Notes: generated by a model not told the origin, from the sequence alone. 64,000 nucleotides of DNA from Sphingopyxis sp. (GCF_016793825.1 NZ_JAEULM010000051.1:1-64000); one strand, 5' to 3'. Positions 1 through 9,033 are shown, counted from the first letter of the stretch. A program made the numbers and translations.

Positions 1-7
1 CGACGAC

Positions 8-856
8 ATGACCATGCGCCGCTTCTCGAAGGAGACGCAGCGCAACTATCTTCGCGATGTCGGACGGTTCGCGACCTGGCTCGGACGCTCGCCCCACACC
101 GCGAGCGCCGAGGATGTCCGGCAGTTCCAGATCGAGCAGCAACAGGCGGGCGTCCCCGCACCAACGATGAACAGCATCGTTGGCGCGCTGAGGTTCTTCT
201 TCACGCACACGCTCGACCGCCCCGATCTCGCGCGCAAGCTCGTCCGCACGAGGCAGGTTCGCAAGATCCCGGTCGTGCTGACCATGGCCGAGGTGAAGCG
301 GCTGCTCGATGCGACCCGTTCCCTCAAGCATCAGGCGGCGCTGTCGGTCGCCTATGGCGCCGGGCTGCGCGTCGCCGAGGTATCGGCGCTCAAGGTCACC
401 GATATCGACAGCAAGCGCATGTTGCTGCGGATCGAGCGCGGCAAAGGCGGTCGCTACCGCAACGCCATGCTGCCCGAAGGCCTGCTCCTGCTGCTGCGCG
501 ACTGGTGGCGCGCGGGGCGGCAGCAGGGCATCCTCGTTCCCGACGGCTGGCTCTTTCCCGGACAGAGCGCCGCGGCGCCGATCAGCACCCGCCAGCTCTA
601 TCGTGTCGTCGTCGAAGCCGCGGAGGCCGCCGATATCGACAAGCGCGTCGGACCGCACACCTTGCGCCACAGCTTCGCCACCCACCTGCTCGAGGATGGC
701 GTCGACATCCGCGTCATCCAGGCGCTGCTCGGCCACGCCAAGCTAAACACCACCGCCTTCTATACGCAGGTTGCCACCAAGACCGTCCGCTCGATCGTCA
801 GCCCGCTCGACAGGCTCGCGCTCGCATCGCAGAGCGAGGAGGCCCCTGACGGCTGA
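8..856 (+). CDS. Tyrosine recombinase accompanying an IS91-type transposase
   Basis: A 282-residue integrase of the phage/XerC-D type. The N-terminal part (about 1-90) is a SAM-like core-binding domain; the C-terminal catalytic domain shows the Arg in YGAGLRVAEV, the HTLRHSFATH block (His-x-x-Arg), LLGHAKLNTT and the nucleophile Tyr in AFYTQVATK. All catalytic positions appear present. It ends 3 bp before the IS91 transposase, so the two are probably co-transcribed and co-mobile. In this subgroup of IS91-like elements such a recombinase is a common passenger; its role in transposition is not established. The upstream promoter lies outside the window. Confidence 0.88.
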   Translation: MTMRRFSKETQRNYLRDVGRFATWLGRSPHTASAEDVRQFQIEQQQAGVPAPTMNSIVGALRFFFTHTLDRPDLARKLVRTRQVRKIPVVLTMAEVKRLLDATRSLKHQAALSVAYGAGLRVAEVSALKVTDIDSKRMLLRIERGKGGRYRNAMLPEGLLLLLRDWWRAGRQQGILVPDGWLFPGQSAAAPISTRQLYRVVVEAAEAADIDKRVGPHTLRHSFATHLLEDGVDIRVIQALLGHAKLNTTAFYTQVATKTVRSIVSPLDRLALASQSEEAPDG

Positions 857-859
857 GCG

Positions 860-2050
860 GTGCGCGCCTCACTCGAGGTTGCCGACATCTTCCGCGATGC
901 TGGACCTGCCTATCGCGCCGCCCACGCCGGGCACATCAGCCTGCATCAGCTCAAGATCATGTCGGCGATCGAGCATTGCCGCACCGCCGCTCTCGGCGGT
1001 CATGTCGAGGCCTGCACCGACTGCGGGCATTGGCGGATCGCATACAACAGCTGCCGCAACCGGCACTGCCCGCGGTGCCAGGGCGCCGCCGCGCGCAGCT
1101 GGCTCGAAGCGCGCGAGGCCGACCTGCTCCCGGTGGGCTATTTCCATGTCGTGTTCACCCTGCCTGCCGAGGTCGCCGCGATCGCCTTCCACAACAAGGC
1201 GCTCGTCTATGACCTGCTGTTCAAGGCCGCGGCCGACACGATGCTGACCATCGCCGCCGACCCCAGGCACCTCGGCGCCCGGATCGGCATCACCGCCGTC
1301 CTCCATACCTGGGGCTCAGCGCTCACCCATCATCCCCACATCCACATGATCGTGCCGGGCGGCGGCATCTCGCGCGATGGGACACGCTGGATATCAGCAC
1401 GCCCGGCCTTCCTGCTGCCGGTCCGCGTGCTCGGCGCCCTGTTCCGCCGGCTGTTCCTGACCCGCCTTCGCGCGCTGTACGATGCCGGCAAGCTCGCCTT
1501 CTTTGGCAGCATTACGCATCTCGCCGAGCGGCGCGCATTCCTGCGGCACCTGTCACCGGTCCGCAAGAAGCGCTGGGTGGTCTATGCCAAGCCGCCGTTC
1601 GCGGGGCCCGAGGCGGTGCTCGCCTATCTGTCCCGCTACACCCATCGCGTCGCCATATCGAACAGCCGGCTCCTCCGGTTCGACGAGGCCGGGGTCACAT
1701 TCCGCTACAAGGATTACCGCAAGGCCGGTGACGGACGGCAGCAGGTCATGACCCTCGACGCCGACGAGTTCATCCGCCGCTTTCTTCTCCACGCTCTGCC
1801 GCGCGGGTTCCACCGCATCCGCCACTATGGCCTCCTCGCCAGCGCACGCCGCAAGGATCATCTCGAACGCGCCCGCCGCCTGCTCGATGTCGCATCTCCA
1901 CCCATCGATGAGCCCGCCGACGATGCCGAACCACGGCCAACCTGTCCGTGCTGCGGCGGTACGATGATCATCATCGAGGTCTTCGAGCGCCGCTATCAGC
2001 CTCGCGCGCCGCCACCGTCCGTACTCTCATCCGGGGCACCTGCGCCGTGA
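860..2050 (+). CDS. IS91 family transposase (HUH rolling-circle type)
   Basis: A 396-residue transposase starting with GTG. Near the N-terminus (about 50-75) is a zinc-binding cluster with EACTDCGHW and CRNRHCPRCQ. The HUH metal-binding motif is HHPHIHMIVPGGG (about 155-167), and a candidate catalytic tyrosine lies in YLSRYTHRVAIS. A second cysteine pair, CPCCGG, sits near the C-terminus. These are the marks of the Y1/Y2 single-strand nucleases that carry out IS91 rolling-circle transposition. Length fits the family and the frame is intact, so the element may be active. It is directly preceded by a tyrosine recombinase gene. Confidence 0.92.
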   Translation: MRASLEVADIFRDAGPAYRAAHAGHISLHQLKIMSAIEHCRTAALGGHVEACTDCGHWRIAYNSCRNRHCPRCQGAAARSWLEAREADLLPVGYFHVVFTLPAEVAAIAFHNKALVYDLLFKAAADTMLTIAADPRHLGARIGITAVLHTWGSALTHHPHIHMIVPGGGISRDGTRWISARPAFLLPVRVLGALFRRLFLTRLRALYDAGKLAFFGSITHLAERRAFLRHLSPVRKKRWVVYAKPPFAGPEAVLAYLSRYTHRVAISNSRLLRFDEAGVTFRYKDYRKAGDGRQQVMTLDADEFIRRFLLHALPRGFHRIRHYGLLASARRKDHLERARRLLDVASPPIDEPADDAEPRPTCPCCGGTMIIIEVFERRYQPRAPPPSVLSSGAPAP

Positions 2051-2120
2051 CCCGGCACGGCCCATCGCCTTCCTCCTCCAGGGCACACCCGCGCCTGGAA
2101 GCGGACCCGCTCACCCCGGC

Positions 2121-2234
2121 GCTGCCCAAAAGCAGACGTCGCCTCACCAAAATCGGCCCGTCTGCTTTTGCACGTCCGCTATTACGACCCATATCCAGAC
2201 GGTCCGATATCGCGCACGTCTGCTTTTGGGCAGC
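2121..2234. repeat. 19-bp inverted repeat plus a third partial copy, probable IS91 end
   Basis: GCTGCCCAAAAGCAGACGT at 2121-2139 is the exact reverse complement of 2216-2234. The inner core CGTCTGCTTTTG occurs a third time at 2159-2170, in the orientation of the right arm. The intervening sequence is non-coding. This is a strong candidate for the ori/ter hairpin region of the IS91-type element. The rest of the gap (2235-2439) holds no convincing gene. Confidence 0.6.
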
Positions 2235-2439
2235 ACCTGGCTTCCCCACCATCAGCGCAAAACCGCTTTCCCCATAGCTCAGCCCATGACCCCCGCGGTT
2301 CGGGCATCGAAGACTTTCCGACGCCTGGCGGCGTCCGAAACTCTCAACGTTAGCGGTCAGGCAGCTTTCGGCCAACGAGACAACAATGCAGACTTTTCGA
2401 CGCGGGTCGTGCCTTGGCATGAATGACTTAATCGTCAGG

Positions 2440-5280
2440 TCAGCCCGAAAACAGCTCAAATGGGGCCCATAGCCCCGGATTGTCGACTTTCGCTTCACCG
2501 TCATTTCCCTTGCGAACCGTCAATATGGCGGCGCGCAGGGCCTCGGCGGGCGTTTCGCCGGCACGCATCCCGCCGACCATGCCGACCGAGAGTCGCCGCG
2601 CGATATCGTCGCGGACGGGCCAGTGACTCGCCATCACCTCGTCGGCTCCGGCAAGGAAAAACCCCTGAACGAGCCCCGAGAGCTGGGGCCGGTCGGCACC
2701 GGCCGCGCCTGCGCTGTTGCAGGCTGAAAGGATGACCAGCCGCGCCGGCAGGCTCAGCGACCCAATTTCGCTCGGCTTGAGGAGACCGTCATCCTCTCCC
2801 GCCGGGTTGAGCAGCAGCGCCGGCTCGTCCAATCCGTCGAAATCGCCGGGCAACAGGCCATGCGTGGCGAAAGCGAGCACCGATCCCGGCGGCACCGCGG
2901 CCGCGCGCAGGCCCGCCTCGGTCGCGTGATCGCCGATCAACAGATGGTTGCTGCCGGTCCCCAGCGCCTCAGCCAGCGCCCCCAATTCACGTTGGGCATC
3001 GGGCAGATCGGGCAATTCGGCGATTTCGTGCGCCGCGCCGCCCGATCGCATCGCCATCCGTTCGCCCGTCCGGCGCCCCTCCACGCCGCCGAGCGCCACC
3101 AGCGTGTCGATCGCGCCGGCTCCCGTTTCCGCACGCGCGCCTTGCGGAGCCCGGACCAGGCGGCTGATTGCCATGCGGTCGATCAGATAGGGTCCGCGCT
3201 TGCCCCCGGGCATCAACATCCCGAACGGCAGGGCCCCGAGCGATCCATTGGCGATTACCGCCAGCCGCTCCGTGCCCTTCAGCATGGTATCGGCCTCGCC
3301 GGGGAAAAGGCGGGCGTAGAGCATCGTGGCGGCGGCCGGATCGAAATCCGACGCCGCGCCGCCATCGATCGCGGTGCGCAGACGGCCGACGAGGCTCGCC
3401 AGCGCCGCCCCGTCGGGAATCAGATATTGCCGCGTCCCGGCATCGGTCGCCATCGTTGCCAGCCAGGACGGACCGAGATCGGTGAACATGACCGACGCGC
3501 TGCGCGGGGTGACCGGACCGGCAAATTGCGCGAGCGTCGCCGGCGTGAAGGTCAGCCTTGCGCGCTGCGCGGCGGAGAGCGTGGCGTCGAGATCGCCGAT
3601 CGCGCGCCGGTTGTTGTCCAGCTCGCGGGCCAGACCAGCCAGATCGAAAGCCGCATCGGGGCGCATCAGATTGGCGTCGAGCTTCGCCTCCAGCCCCTGC
3701 CGCGCGGCGAGAAGCTGGCGGCGCGTTGCAACCGCCGCGGCAAATTCGGGCTCGACCGTCACGGCGCGTTCGCTTTCGACGATCGCAAGCGCGTCGTCGA
3801 TGCTGCTCCGCGCCGCCCATTGCTGTGCCTCGAACGCATCCTCGACCGCCCCGCGCCGGGCGAACAGTTCGGCAAGCCAGCCATAAGCCGGGCGCTGGCG
3901 CTCCGCCTGCGCCGATCCGCGCGCGAGATTGGCGTTGAGGGTCAGCGCCCGGAACAGCGCGCGCGCCTCCATCAGCAGATCCGCCGGCGGTCGACGGTCG
4001 GCGCGGTCCTGCGCCCGCAGCAGCATGGCACGCGCCAGCAGGAGGTCGGGATGTTCGGGTGGCAGCATCCGGTCGCGCAGCGCGACCGCCTCTGCCGCAG
4101 CCTGCTCCGCCGTCTGCCAAGCGGCATTGACAAAGGCAGCCTTCGCCAAATTCTCGCGCGCGTTGGCGCGATCCCGATGCCCCTCGGGCAAGCGCGCATC
4201 GCGAATGCCGATCAACTCCCGCGCCAGCGGTTCCGCCTCTGCGCCGTGACCGGTGTTGAGCAGCGCGATCAGCCGAGTGTCGCGGGCAACCAGAGCGCGG
4301 TCGCTCTGGGCACCGAGCTGGGCATCGATGATCGGCGTGGCCGCGTCCAGAAAGGCGATCGCGTCGACATCGCGCCCGGCGCGGATCAGCGCCTGTGCGA
4401 ACTGGACTCGCATCGCCGCGCTGTTCTGATTGGGGCCGCCATTCGCCCCCTCGGTCAGTTCATAGGCATGGCGGATCATCGGCATCGCGTCGTGCGGACG
4501 GTTCACGCGCAACAGGATCGCACCGAGATTGGCATAGAGATTGGCCATCATCGGATGGTCAGGGCCGATGGCCGGGCCGACGCGGGCGATGGCGTCCTGC
4601 GCTGTCGCGATCGCCTTCTCGGTGCGACCGGCCGAATAGAGATAGACGACGCGATTGGCGTTCCAGATCGCCACGTCGGGGGGAACCGGATCGAGCGTCA
4701 GCGCGATGTCGATCGCCTGCCGGTTGCGCGCGAGCGCATCGTCGAGCCGCCCATGTTCGAGATAGGATGCAGCGAGATTCGAGAGGGTCGTCGCATAGTC
4801 GCGCTCCTTCCGGCCCTCGGGGATCGCTTCATAATCGGCGATCAAGCGTTCGTTGAGCGCGAGCGCCGCGGCATGTTCGCCCTTGAAATTGAGAATATAG
4901 GCGCGCGCGCCGATCGCATTGCGCCAGTTCCCGCGATAGGCGGGATCCGCCTCCAGGCGCGGGATCGCGCGATCGACAAGGGCGAGCGCGGCGTCCATGT
5001 CGCCCGAAGAGGCCAGCGCCATGGCGACATGCAGTTCGCCCAGCGCGATATCGGGGTGATCGCCGCGATGGAGGCGCTTTGCCTCGGCCAGCGTTTCGTC
5101 GGCCAGCGCGCGGTATCCGGCGGGATCGGCGTCCGCCGTTGCGGCGTCGAACTGTGCGGTCAGAGCTTCCAGCCGGCTGCGATCGATCGCGCCGTCCTGC
5201 GCCCAAGCCGCCGCGTTGCAGGCTAACGCCGCAGCAAAGCACGCGACCCAGACCGTCCGGTCGATTCCCCGCGTGACCAT
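2440..5280 (-). CDS. Exported TPR-CHAT (caspase-like) protein
   Basis: A 946-residue protein beginning with a signal peptide (hydrophobic stretch, cleavage near AAAWAQ|DG). Residues about 35-450 are helical TPR-type repeats (for example YATTLSNLAASYLEHGRLDD). The C-terminal third is a CHAT domain, the caspase/separase-like cysteine peptidase fold: the expected dyad is His807 in FATHGLLPG and Cys854 in VILSACNSAG, both present. The export signal suggests a periplasmic or surface location, unlike cytoplasmic CHAT effectors. It is the last gene of a minus-strand run that encodes a secretion barrel, a giant exported repeat protein and a two-component system, so processing of an exported partner is a reasonable guess but unproven. 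It lies 121 bp downstream of the lipoprotein gene and may have its own promoter. Confidence 0.85.
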   Translation of the reverse strand: MVTRGIDRTVWVACFAAALACNAAAWAQDGAIDRSRLEALTAQFDAATADADPAGYRALADETLAEAKRLHRGDHPDIALGELHVAMALASSGDMDAALALVDRAIPRLEADPAYRGNWRNAIGARAYILNFKGEHAAALALNERLIADYEAIPEGRKERDYATTLSNLAASYLEHGRLDDALARNRQAIDIALTLDPVPPDVAIWNANRVVYLYSAGRTEKAIATAQDAIARVGPAIGPDHPMMANLYANLGAILLRVNRPHDAMPMIRHAYELTEGANGGPNQNSAAMRVQFAQALIRAGRDVDAIAFLDAATPIIDAQLGAQSDRALVARDTRLIALLNTGHGAEAEPLARELIGIRDARLPEGHRDRANARENLAKAAFVNAAWQTAEQAAAEAVALRDRMLPPEHPDLLLARAMLLRAQDRADRRPPADLLMEARALFRALTLNANLARGSAQAERQRPAYGWLAELFARRGAVEDAFEAQQWAARSSIDDALAIVESERAVTVEPEFAAAVATRRQLLAARQGLEAKLDANLMRPDAAFDLAGLARELDNNRRAIGDLDATLSAAQRARLTFTPATLAQFAGPVTPRSASVMFTDLGPSWLATMATDAGTRQYLIPDGAALASLVGRLRTAIDGGAASDFDPAAATMLYARLFPGEADTMLKGTERLAVIANGSLGALPFGMLMPGGKRGPYLIDRMAISRLVRAPQGARAETGAGAIDTLVALGGVEGRRTGERMAMRSGGAAHEIAELPDLPDAQRELGALAEALGTGSNHLLIGDHATEAGLRAAAVPPGSVLAFATHGLLPGDFDGLDEPALLLNPAGEDDGLLKPSEIGSLSLPARLVILSACNSAGAAGADRPQLSGLVQGFFLAGADEVMASHWPVRDDIARRLSVGMVGGMRAGETPAEALRAAILTVRKGNDGEAKVDNPGLWAPFELFSG

Positions 5281-5371
5281 GTCATCTCCCGAAAATAGGG
5301 CTAGAGCCGGTACGATCTTGATGGAGTCAAAATCTGGCCCTAGCTTGTTGTTTTACCGCGATTTATGATTC

Positions 5372-5390
5372 GTGAAATGTTCCATTTCAC
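5372..5390. promoter_or_regulatory. Palindrome upstream of the CHAT gene
   Basis: GTGAAATG-TTC-CATTTCAC is a perfect 8-bp inverted repeat with a 3-bp centre, extended imperfectly by GATT/AATC flanks. It lies about 92 bp before the CHAT start codon and just after the lipoprotein stop. It could be an operator for the CHAT gene or a weak hairpin; no T-run follows it. Confidence 0.35.
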
Positions 5391-5401
5391 TCGAAATCAC
5401 T

Positions 5402-5980
5402 CTAATCGACCACCAGATAATAATGCGCCGTCGCCGCGCCGCCATTGGCGATCTCGATCCGGTAGCGTTGCGTAAAGACGGGCGTGAAGCTGCAGTCGCG
5501 CACATGGGCGGGCGAGCGGTCGCAGACCAGCTTGCCTTCACCGTCAAATATCTTCAGCCGCAAATCCTTTTGCGGTCGCGCGCTGGCGGCCACCGTCGCC
5601 ACCTGCCCCGACAGGAACACCTGGTCCATGCGCCGCGCCCCGCCCGGCGCCAGCGTGCCGCGAACATAACCAGGGCCGAGCGCGCGTCCGCGCACGGGCG
5701 GTATGGCCTCGGGAACGGCTTCGCGCCAGCGGGCGACGGGATCGCCCGCGCTGTCGTCGATCGGATGCGGGTTGCGCCGATCGATGCGCGCCACCGCCGT
5801 GGCAAGTGCGGCCTTGTTTCCGGTTTCAAAGGCCCGTTCGGCATCGATCATGTCGCGGGCCAAACCGCCAGCCAGCGACGCGGGCTCCGCCGGGCTAAGG
5901 CCCGCCGCTCGCGGCGCGGCGCAGGCCGACAGGACCGAGAGGAGGATTGCCGCGCCCGGCCATATCACTCCGCGTATCAT
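5402..5980 (-). CDS. Small lipoprotein of unknown function
   Basis: A 192-residue protein with a lipoprotein signal: hydrophobic N-terminus and lipobox VLSAC (about residues 16-20), so it should be acylated and held at the periplasmic face of a membrane. The C-terminal half (about 115-192) is predicted mostly beta, with GQVATVAASARPQKDLRLKI and a cysteine pair in KLVCDRS and VRDCSFT, resembling a small periplasmic beta-sandwich. Its ATG overlaps the histidine kinase stop by 4 bp, so translation is coupled and the product may act in sensing by that kinase. I do not recognise a named family. Confidence 0.75.
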   Translation of the reverse strand: MIRGVIWPGAAILLSVLSACAAPRAAGLSPAEPASLAGGLARDMIDAERAFETGNKAALATAVARIDRRNPHPIDDSAGDPVARWREAVPEAIPPVRGRALGPGYVRGTLAPGGARRMDQVFLSGQVATVAASARPQKDLRLKIFDGEGKLVCDRSPAHVRDCSFTPVFTQRYRIEIANGGAATAHYYLVVD

Positions 5981-7314
5981 CGCCTTCCCTCCTTCACCAC
6001 AAATCTGGCTCCCCTTTCGGACGGCTCGAGCACGATGGTCAGATCGTGTCGTTCGGCGATCGCCTTTGCCAGCGCCAGACCAAGCCCGCTCCCCGGCGAA
6101 TCGGACGCCTCGTCGCGGCTGCGATAGAAACGCCCGAAAATCCTGTCGCGATCGGCTTCCGCGATTCCGGGGCCGTCATCCTCGACGGTCAAGACCGGTC
6201 CGGCGGCGAGCGAGAGCCGGATCGTGCCGCCCTTCGGAACATATTTTAGCGCATTGTCGAGCAGGTTGGTCACGAGCTGCGTGAGTTGCATTTTCTCTCC
6301 GTCGAACAGGATGCCGGGCGAGATGTCCCAGGCGAATGCATGGCCCGAATCCTCGGCGCTGTCGGCGTATAGCTCGCAGATTCGCGTGACCATTTCGCTG
6401 AGGTTGAACTGCTTGAGGCCGTGGCGATCACCCTGACGCGCCTTGCTCGCCGCGATGTCGAGCAGCGATTCGAGCATTGCAACCAGCCGCTTGATGTCGG
6501 CGCGCCCTTCAAGCAGACGGGCGGCAACGGTCTCGCCGGGGTCGGCAGCGAGCGCCTTGGTCAGCCGCCCGTCGAGATGCATCAACGGCGTCCGGATTTC
6601 GTGCGCGATCTGATCCGACGTGTCGCGGTAGGCCTCCACCAGCCGCTTCTGCCTCGCGAGCGCCGCGGCGCTGTGCCCGGTCAGTTCGTCGATCTCGTCG
6701 GCGCGGCGGCCCGGCGCCATGGCCGTCAGGCGTTCGTCGTCGGATTCGCGAAAGGCATCGTTCAGGCGCTGGATGCGCCAGCGCAGTCGCCCCGCCGCCG
6801 TCCGCCCCCACGCGCCGACCAGCAGCACGAACAGCGCTCCCCCACCCAGGAACACGATGGCGACATGGCGGCGAAGCACGCCATTGTCCGACGTTTCGCG
6901 CGCGACGAGCAATTGCAGGTCCGGCCCCAGCCGGGTCGCGCGCGCATAGGCGCTCGTTCCCTTGCCCACCCGGATCGCGCCGCTTTCGGAAATCGCCGGA
7001 TCGAGCTTCGGCCATTGATGGATATCGCCCGCGATGCGCCGCCCGTCCGCGTCGGCGAGCATGTAATGCGGCGCGCTGCCGTCACGCGGCGTGATCGCCA
7101 GCCGGTCGGCGATCCGGCGCTCGAGCTCTTGCGGACCGCTGGCCGCATGGATGTCGGCAAGACCGGCGAGATCGACGTCGATCGACCGGCGCGCCGATGT
7201 TTCGAGCGTCGAGCGGATCGTCCGATCGGTCAGCGCCCACAGGCCCGACACGAGAGCGACGGACAGGAAAATCGCAACGGCGACGAGGCGCGAAAAGATG
7301 GAACGGCGAGCGAT
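5977..7314 (-). CDS. Two-component sensor histidine kinase
   Basis: Membrane histidine kinase of about 445 residues. A transmembrane helix near the N-terminus (IFSRLVAVAIFLSVALVSG), a periplasmic sensor of about 120 residues, a second helix (HVAIVFLGGGALFVLLVG), HAMP, then HisKA with the phospho-acceptor His in QIAHEIRTPL and HATPase with the N box NLLDNALKYV and G boxes VEDDGPGIAE and GSGLGLALAKA. It pairs with the response regulator directly upstream. The start is a problem: the regulator's stop overlaps this frame, and no ATG, GTG or TTG lies near the clear GGAGG ribosome site at about 7324-7328. The best-placed candidate is ATC at 7314; the next upstream GTG would overlap the regulator by over 130 bp. 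Confidence 0.85.
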   Translation of the reverse strand: MARRSIFSRLVAVAIFLSVALVSGLWALTDRTIRSTLETSARRSIDVDLAGLADIHAASGPQELERRIADRLAITPRDGSAPHYMLADADGRRIAGDIHQWPKLDPAISESGAIRVGKGTSAYARATRLGPDLQLLVARETSDNGVLRRHVAIVFLGGGALFVLLVGAWGRTAAGRLRWRIQRLNDAFRESDDERLTAMAPGRRADEIDELTGHSAAALARQKRLVEAYRDTSDQIAHEIRTPLMHLDGRLTKALAADPGETVAARLLEGRADIKRLVAMLESLLDIAASKARQGDRHGLKQFNLSEMVTRICELYADSAEDSGHAFAWDISPGILFDGEKMQLTQLVTNLLDNALKYVPKGGTIRLSLAAGPVLTVEDDGPGIAEADRDRIFGRFYRSRDEASDSPGSGLGLALAKAIAERHDLTIVLEPSERGARFVVKEGRR

Positions 7315-7319
7315 GCCGA

Positions 7320-8006
7320 CTACCTCCCGTCCAGCAGGCGATAGCCCGAACCCCAGATCGTTTCGAGCGCCGGTGTGGCAAACCCCTCCTCCAGCTTGCG
7401 CCGCATCCGCCCGACATTGACATCGACGACATTGGTCTGCGGGTCGAAGGACATGTTCCACACGTCCTGCAACAGCATTTCGCGCGTCACGACCTCGCCC
7501 GCATTTTCCATGAAATAGCGGAAGAGTTCGAATTCGCGCGGGCTGAGCGCCAGGTGCCGGTTGTCGCGAAAGGCGGTGCGCGCCTTCACATGGCATTCGA
7601 AGGCGCCATAAAGGATTACCGCACTATGTTCGCGGCCGGCGGCGCGCCGGTGCAGCGCGCGAAGGCGCGCCAACAATTCCTCGGCCTCGAAAGGTTTGGC
7701 CAGATAATCGTCGGCGCCGGCATCGAGTCCTTCGGCGCGGTCGGTCGTGCGGCCGAGTGCCGACAGCATCAGGACGGGCGTCCCGACCCCGCTTTCGCGC
7801 AGCCGCTTCAGAATCGTCAAGCCGTCGAGGTCCCCGAGCATCCGGTCGAGGATGATGATATCGAACTTTTCCATGCCCGCGCGCAGCAGCCCCCCCGACC
7901 CGCTGTTTTCCCAGACGACCATATCGCCCCGACGGGCGGCCAGTTCCTGGACCTCGCCTGCGGCGCGTTGATCATCCTCGACATAAAGGATTTTCAGCGT
8001 TTCCAT
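7320..8006 (-). CDS. OmpR/PhoB-family response regulator
   Basis: 228 residues. Receiver domain with acidic pocket YVEDDQ, phospho-acceptor Asp54 in IIILDRMLGD and conserved Lys104 in LAKPFEAEE; C-terminal winged helix (about 135-225) with SPREFELFRYFM and VNVGRMRRKLEEG. It should bind DNA as a phosphorylated dimer. The start METLKIL was chosen because the receiver fold begins there; the frame is open further upstream. It precedes and overlaps the kinase gene and follows the CsgG-like gene by 79 bp. A likely target is the motif shared upstream of the CsgG-like and Slam-like genes. Confidence 0.93.
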   Translation of the reverse strand: METLKILYVEDDQRAAGEVQELAARRGDMVVWENSGSGGLLRAGMEKFDIIILDRMLGDLDGLTILKRLRESGVGTPVLMLSALGRTTDRAEGLDAGADDYLAKPFEAEELLARLRALHRRAAGREHSAVILYGAFECHVKARTAFRDNRHLALSPREFELFRYFMENAGEVVTREMLLQDVWNMSFDPQTNVVDVNVGRMRRKLEEGFATPALETIWGSGYRLLDGR

Positions 8007-8085
8007 GTCGTTGGCGCTGTCATTCCCCCAAGATCGCGACCCCGGCCCTTTTGGCATAGCCTCCGGACCGGGGCAAGACGGGCTC

Positions 8086-8967
8086 TCAGCCAAGGTCTTC
8101 GACCGATACCCATCCCTGGGTGCCGTAACTGTCCTTCACCTCAATGAAGAGACCATCGCGCTTGCCCGTCGGGGTCAGGTCGGTCCCGGCGCGCAAGGCG
8201 CGGACCGAAGCGCCATCGACGGCAGGCGTTGCGCGCATCACCGTGTCGATCGCCACATTGGCTGCGGAGGCAGCAGGCGCAGCGGCGGCGAGCGGTGGGG
8301 CCTTGGGCAGCGAGGCGAGGGTCGCGCCCTGGGCGGACACGGCGTTGAAGGCCTTGACGAAGGCCTCGACAAGCATCTTGCCGTCCTTGCTCGCGCCATA
8401 GCCCGCAGCGTTCGCCCCGGCGGTCCAGGCATTGCCGCCTCCAAAACTGATCGAGGTCTTGCGTACCTCGCCGGTCCCCGTGACGATCGCTTGTCCGGTG
8501 GAGGGACTGAGCAGCTTGATGCCCGCAGCGACGCGCTTTTTCTTGCCGCCAAAACCGCCGAACATGCCGAGCAGGGCACCGCCGACGGGGATCTTTGACA
8601 CCAGGCTGCTTGCCGCGCCGGAACGCACCAGCCCTTCGACCGCCGCCGATTTCGCCATCTCGACCGATTTGTCCACCTCTTCGGAATCGCCCGCAACAAC
8701 GTTCATCAGGAAATCGGCCGGGGCGACCGACGCCGGACTATGCGGCGTGAAGCAACCCGATTCGATCGCCAGCGAAGCGATCAGTTCGCGCGGCGAGCCG
8801 AGACCATAGTTCGACCAGCCCTGCGTATCACCCTCCACCACGGCGATGGTGCCATAGCTTTGCGTGCATTTGTTGAGCGTAACCGCTTCCTGCTCCGCAG
8901 CGTGGGCGGCGGATAACGGGCCCGCGAGCAGCGTGGTCGCGGCGATGACGGCAATCGACTTGTTCAT
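8086..8967 (-). CDS. Exported CsgG-like protein with C-terminal SH3-like domain
   Basis: 293 residues with a cleavable signal peptide (cleavage near SAAHA|AEQ) and a good ribosome site (GGGAGGG) before the ATG. The middle part (about 35-190) has the character of CsgG/HfaB-type proteins: TIAVVEG near the start and AAGIKLLSPSTGQAIVTGTG later, with a glycine-rich loop GGFGGKKKR. The last 55 residues (from TPAVDGASVRALR to GWVSVEDLG) look like a bacterial SH3 domain that could bind cell wall. It sits between the giant exported protein and the response regulator. CsgG proteins form outer-membrane export pores; whether this one does is an inference from weak similarity, and no lipobox is seen. Confidence 0.6.
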   Translation of the reverse strand: MNKSIAVIAATTLLAGPLSAAHAAEQEAVTLNKCTQSYGTIAVVEGDTQGWSNYGLGSPRELIASLAIESGCFTPHSPASVAPADFLMNVVAGDSEEVDKSVEMAKSAAVEGLVRSGAASSLVSKIPVGGALLGMFGGFGGKKKRVAAGIKLLSPSTGQAIVTGTGEVRKTSISFGGGNAWTAGANAAGYGASKDGKMLVEAFVKAFNAVSAQGATLASLPKAPPLAAAAPAASAANVAIDTVMRATPAVDGASVRALRAGTDLTPTGKRDGLFIEVKDSYGTQGWVSVEDLG

Positions 8968-8999
8968 GGAAACCCTCCCTCGTTTGAACAACGGAATAT

Positions 9000-9022
9000 G
9001 GGCCGCGTCATCGACACGGCCC
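9000..9022 (-). terminator. Hairpin after the giant exported protein gene
   Basis: GGGCCGCGTC-ATC-GACACGGCCC forms a 10-bp stem with one mismatch just after the stop of the 2001-residue protein gene (minus strand). No T-run follows, so it may be a partial terminator or an mRNA 3' stabilising structure. Confidence 0.35.
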
Positions 9023-9033
9023 ACACACCAAGG

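Larger units (their letters stand above)
1..2234 (+). mobile_element. IS91-type element, left end outside window
   Basis: Two adjacent plus-strand genes, a tyrosine recombinase and an HUH-type IS91 transposase, form the body. The transposase is followed by about 180 bp of non-coding DNA that ends in a perfect 19-bp inverted repeat (2121-2139 and 2216-2234). IS91 elements move by rolling-circle transposition and end in subterminal hairpins, so this repeat is a plausible right end; the exact junction cannot be fixed from one copy. The left end lies before base 1. The element abuts the 3' end of the oppositely oriented CHAT gene. Confidence 0.75.

Noticed and set aside
8-856. Tyrosine recombinase as the integrase of the 17-34 kb conjugative element
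   Set aside because: It lies 3 bp before an IS91 transposase and 16 kb from the element; association with the IS is the simpler reading.
1971-2504. 177-codon minus-strand frame between the IS91 element and the CHAT gene
   Set aside because: Overlaps both neighbours, crosses the IS end and shows no domain.
2860-5226. 788-codon plus-strand frame opposite the CHAT gene
   Set aside because: Arg/Gln/His-rich shadow of the TPR-CHAT frame, which has an intact signal peptide, repeats and catalytic dyad.
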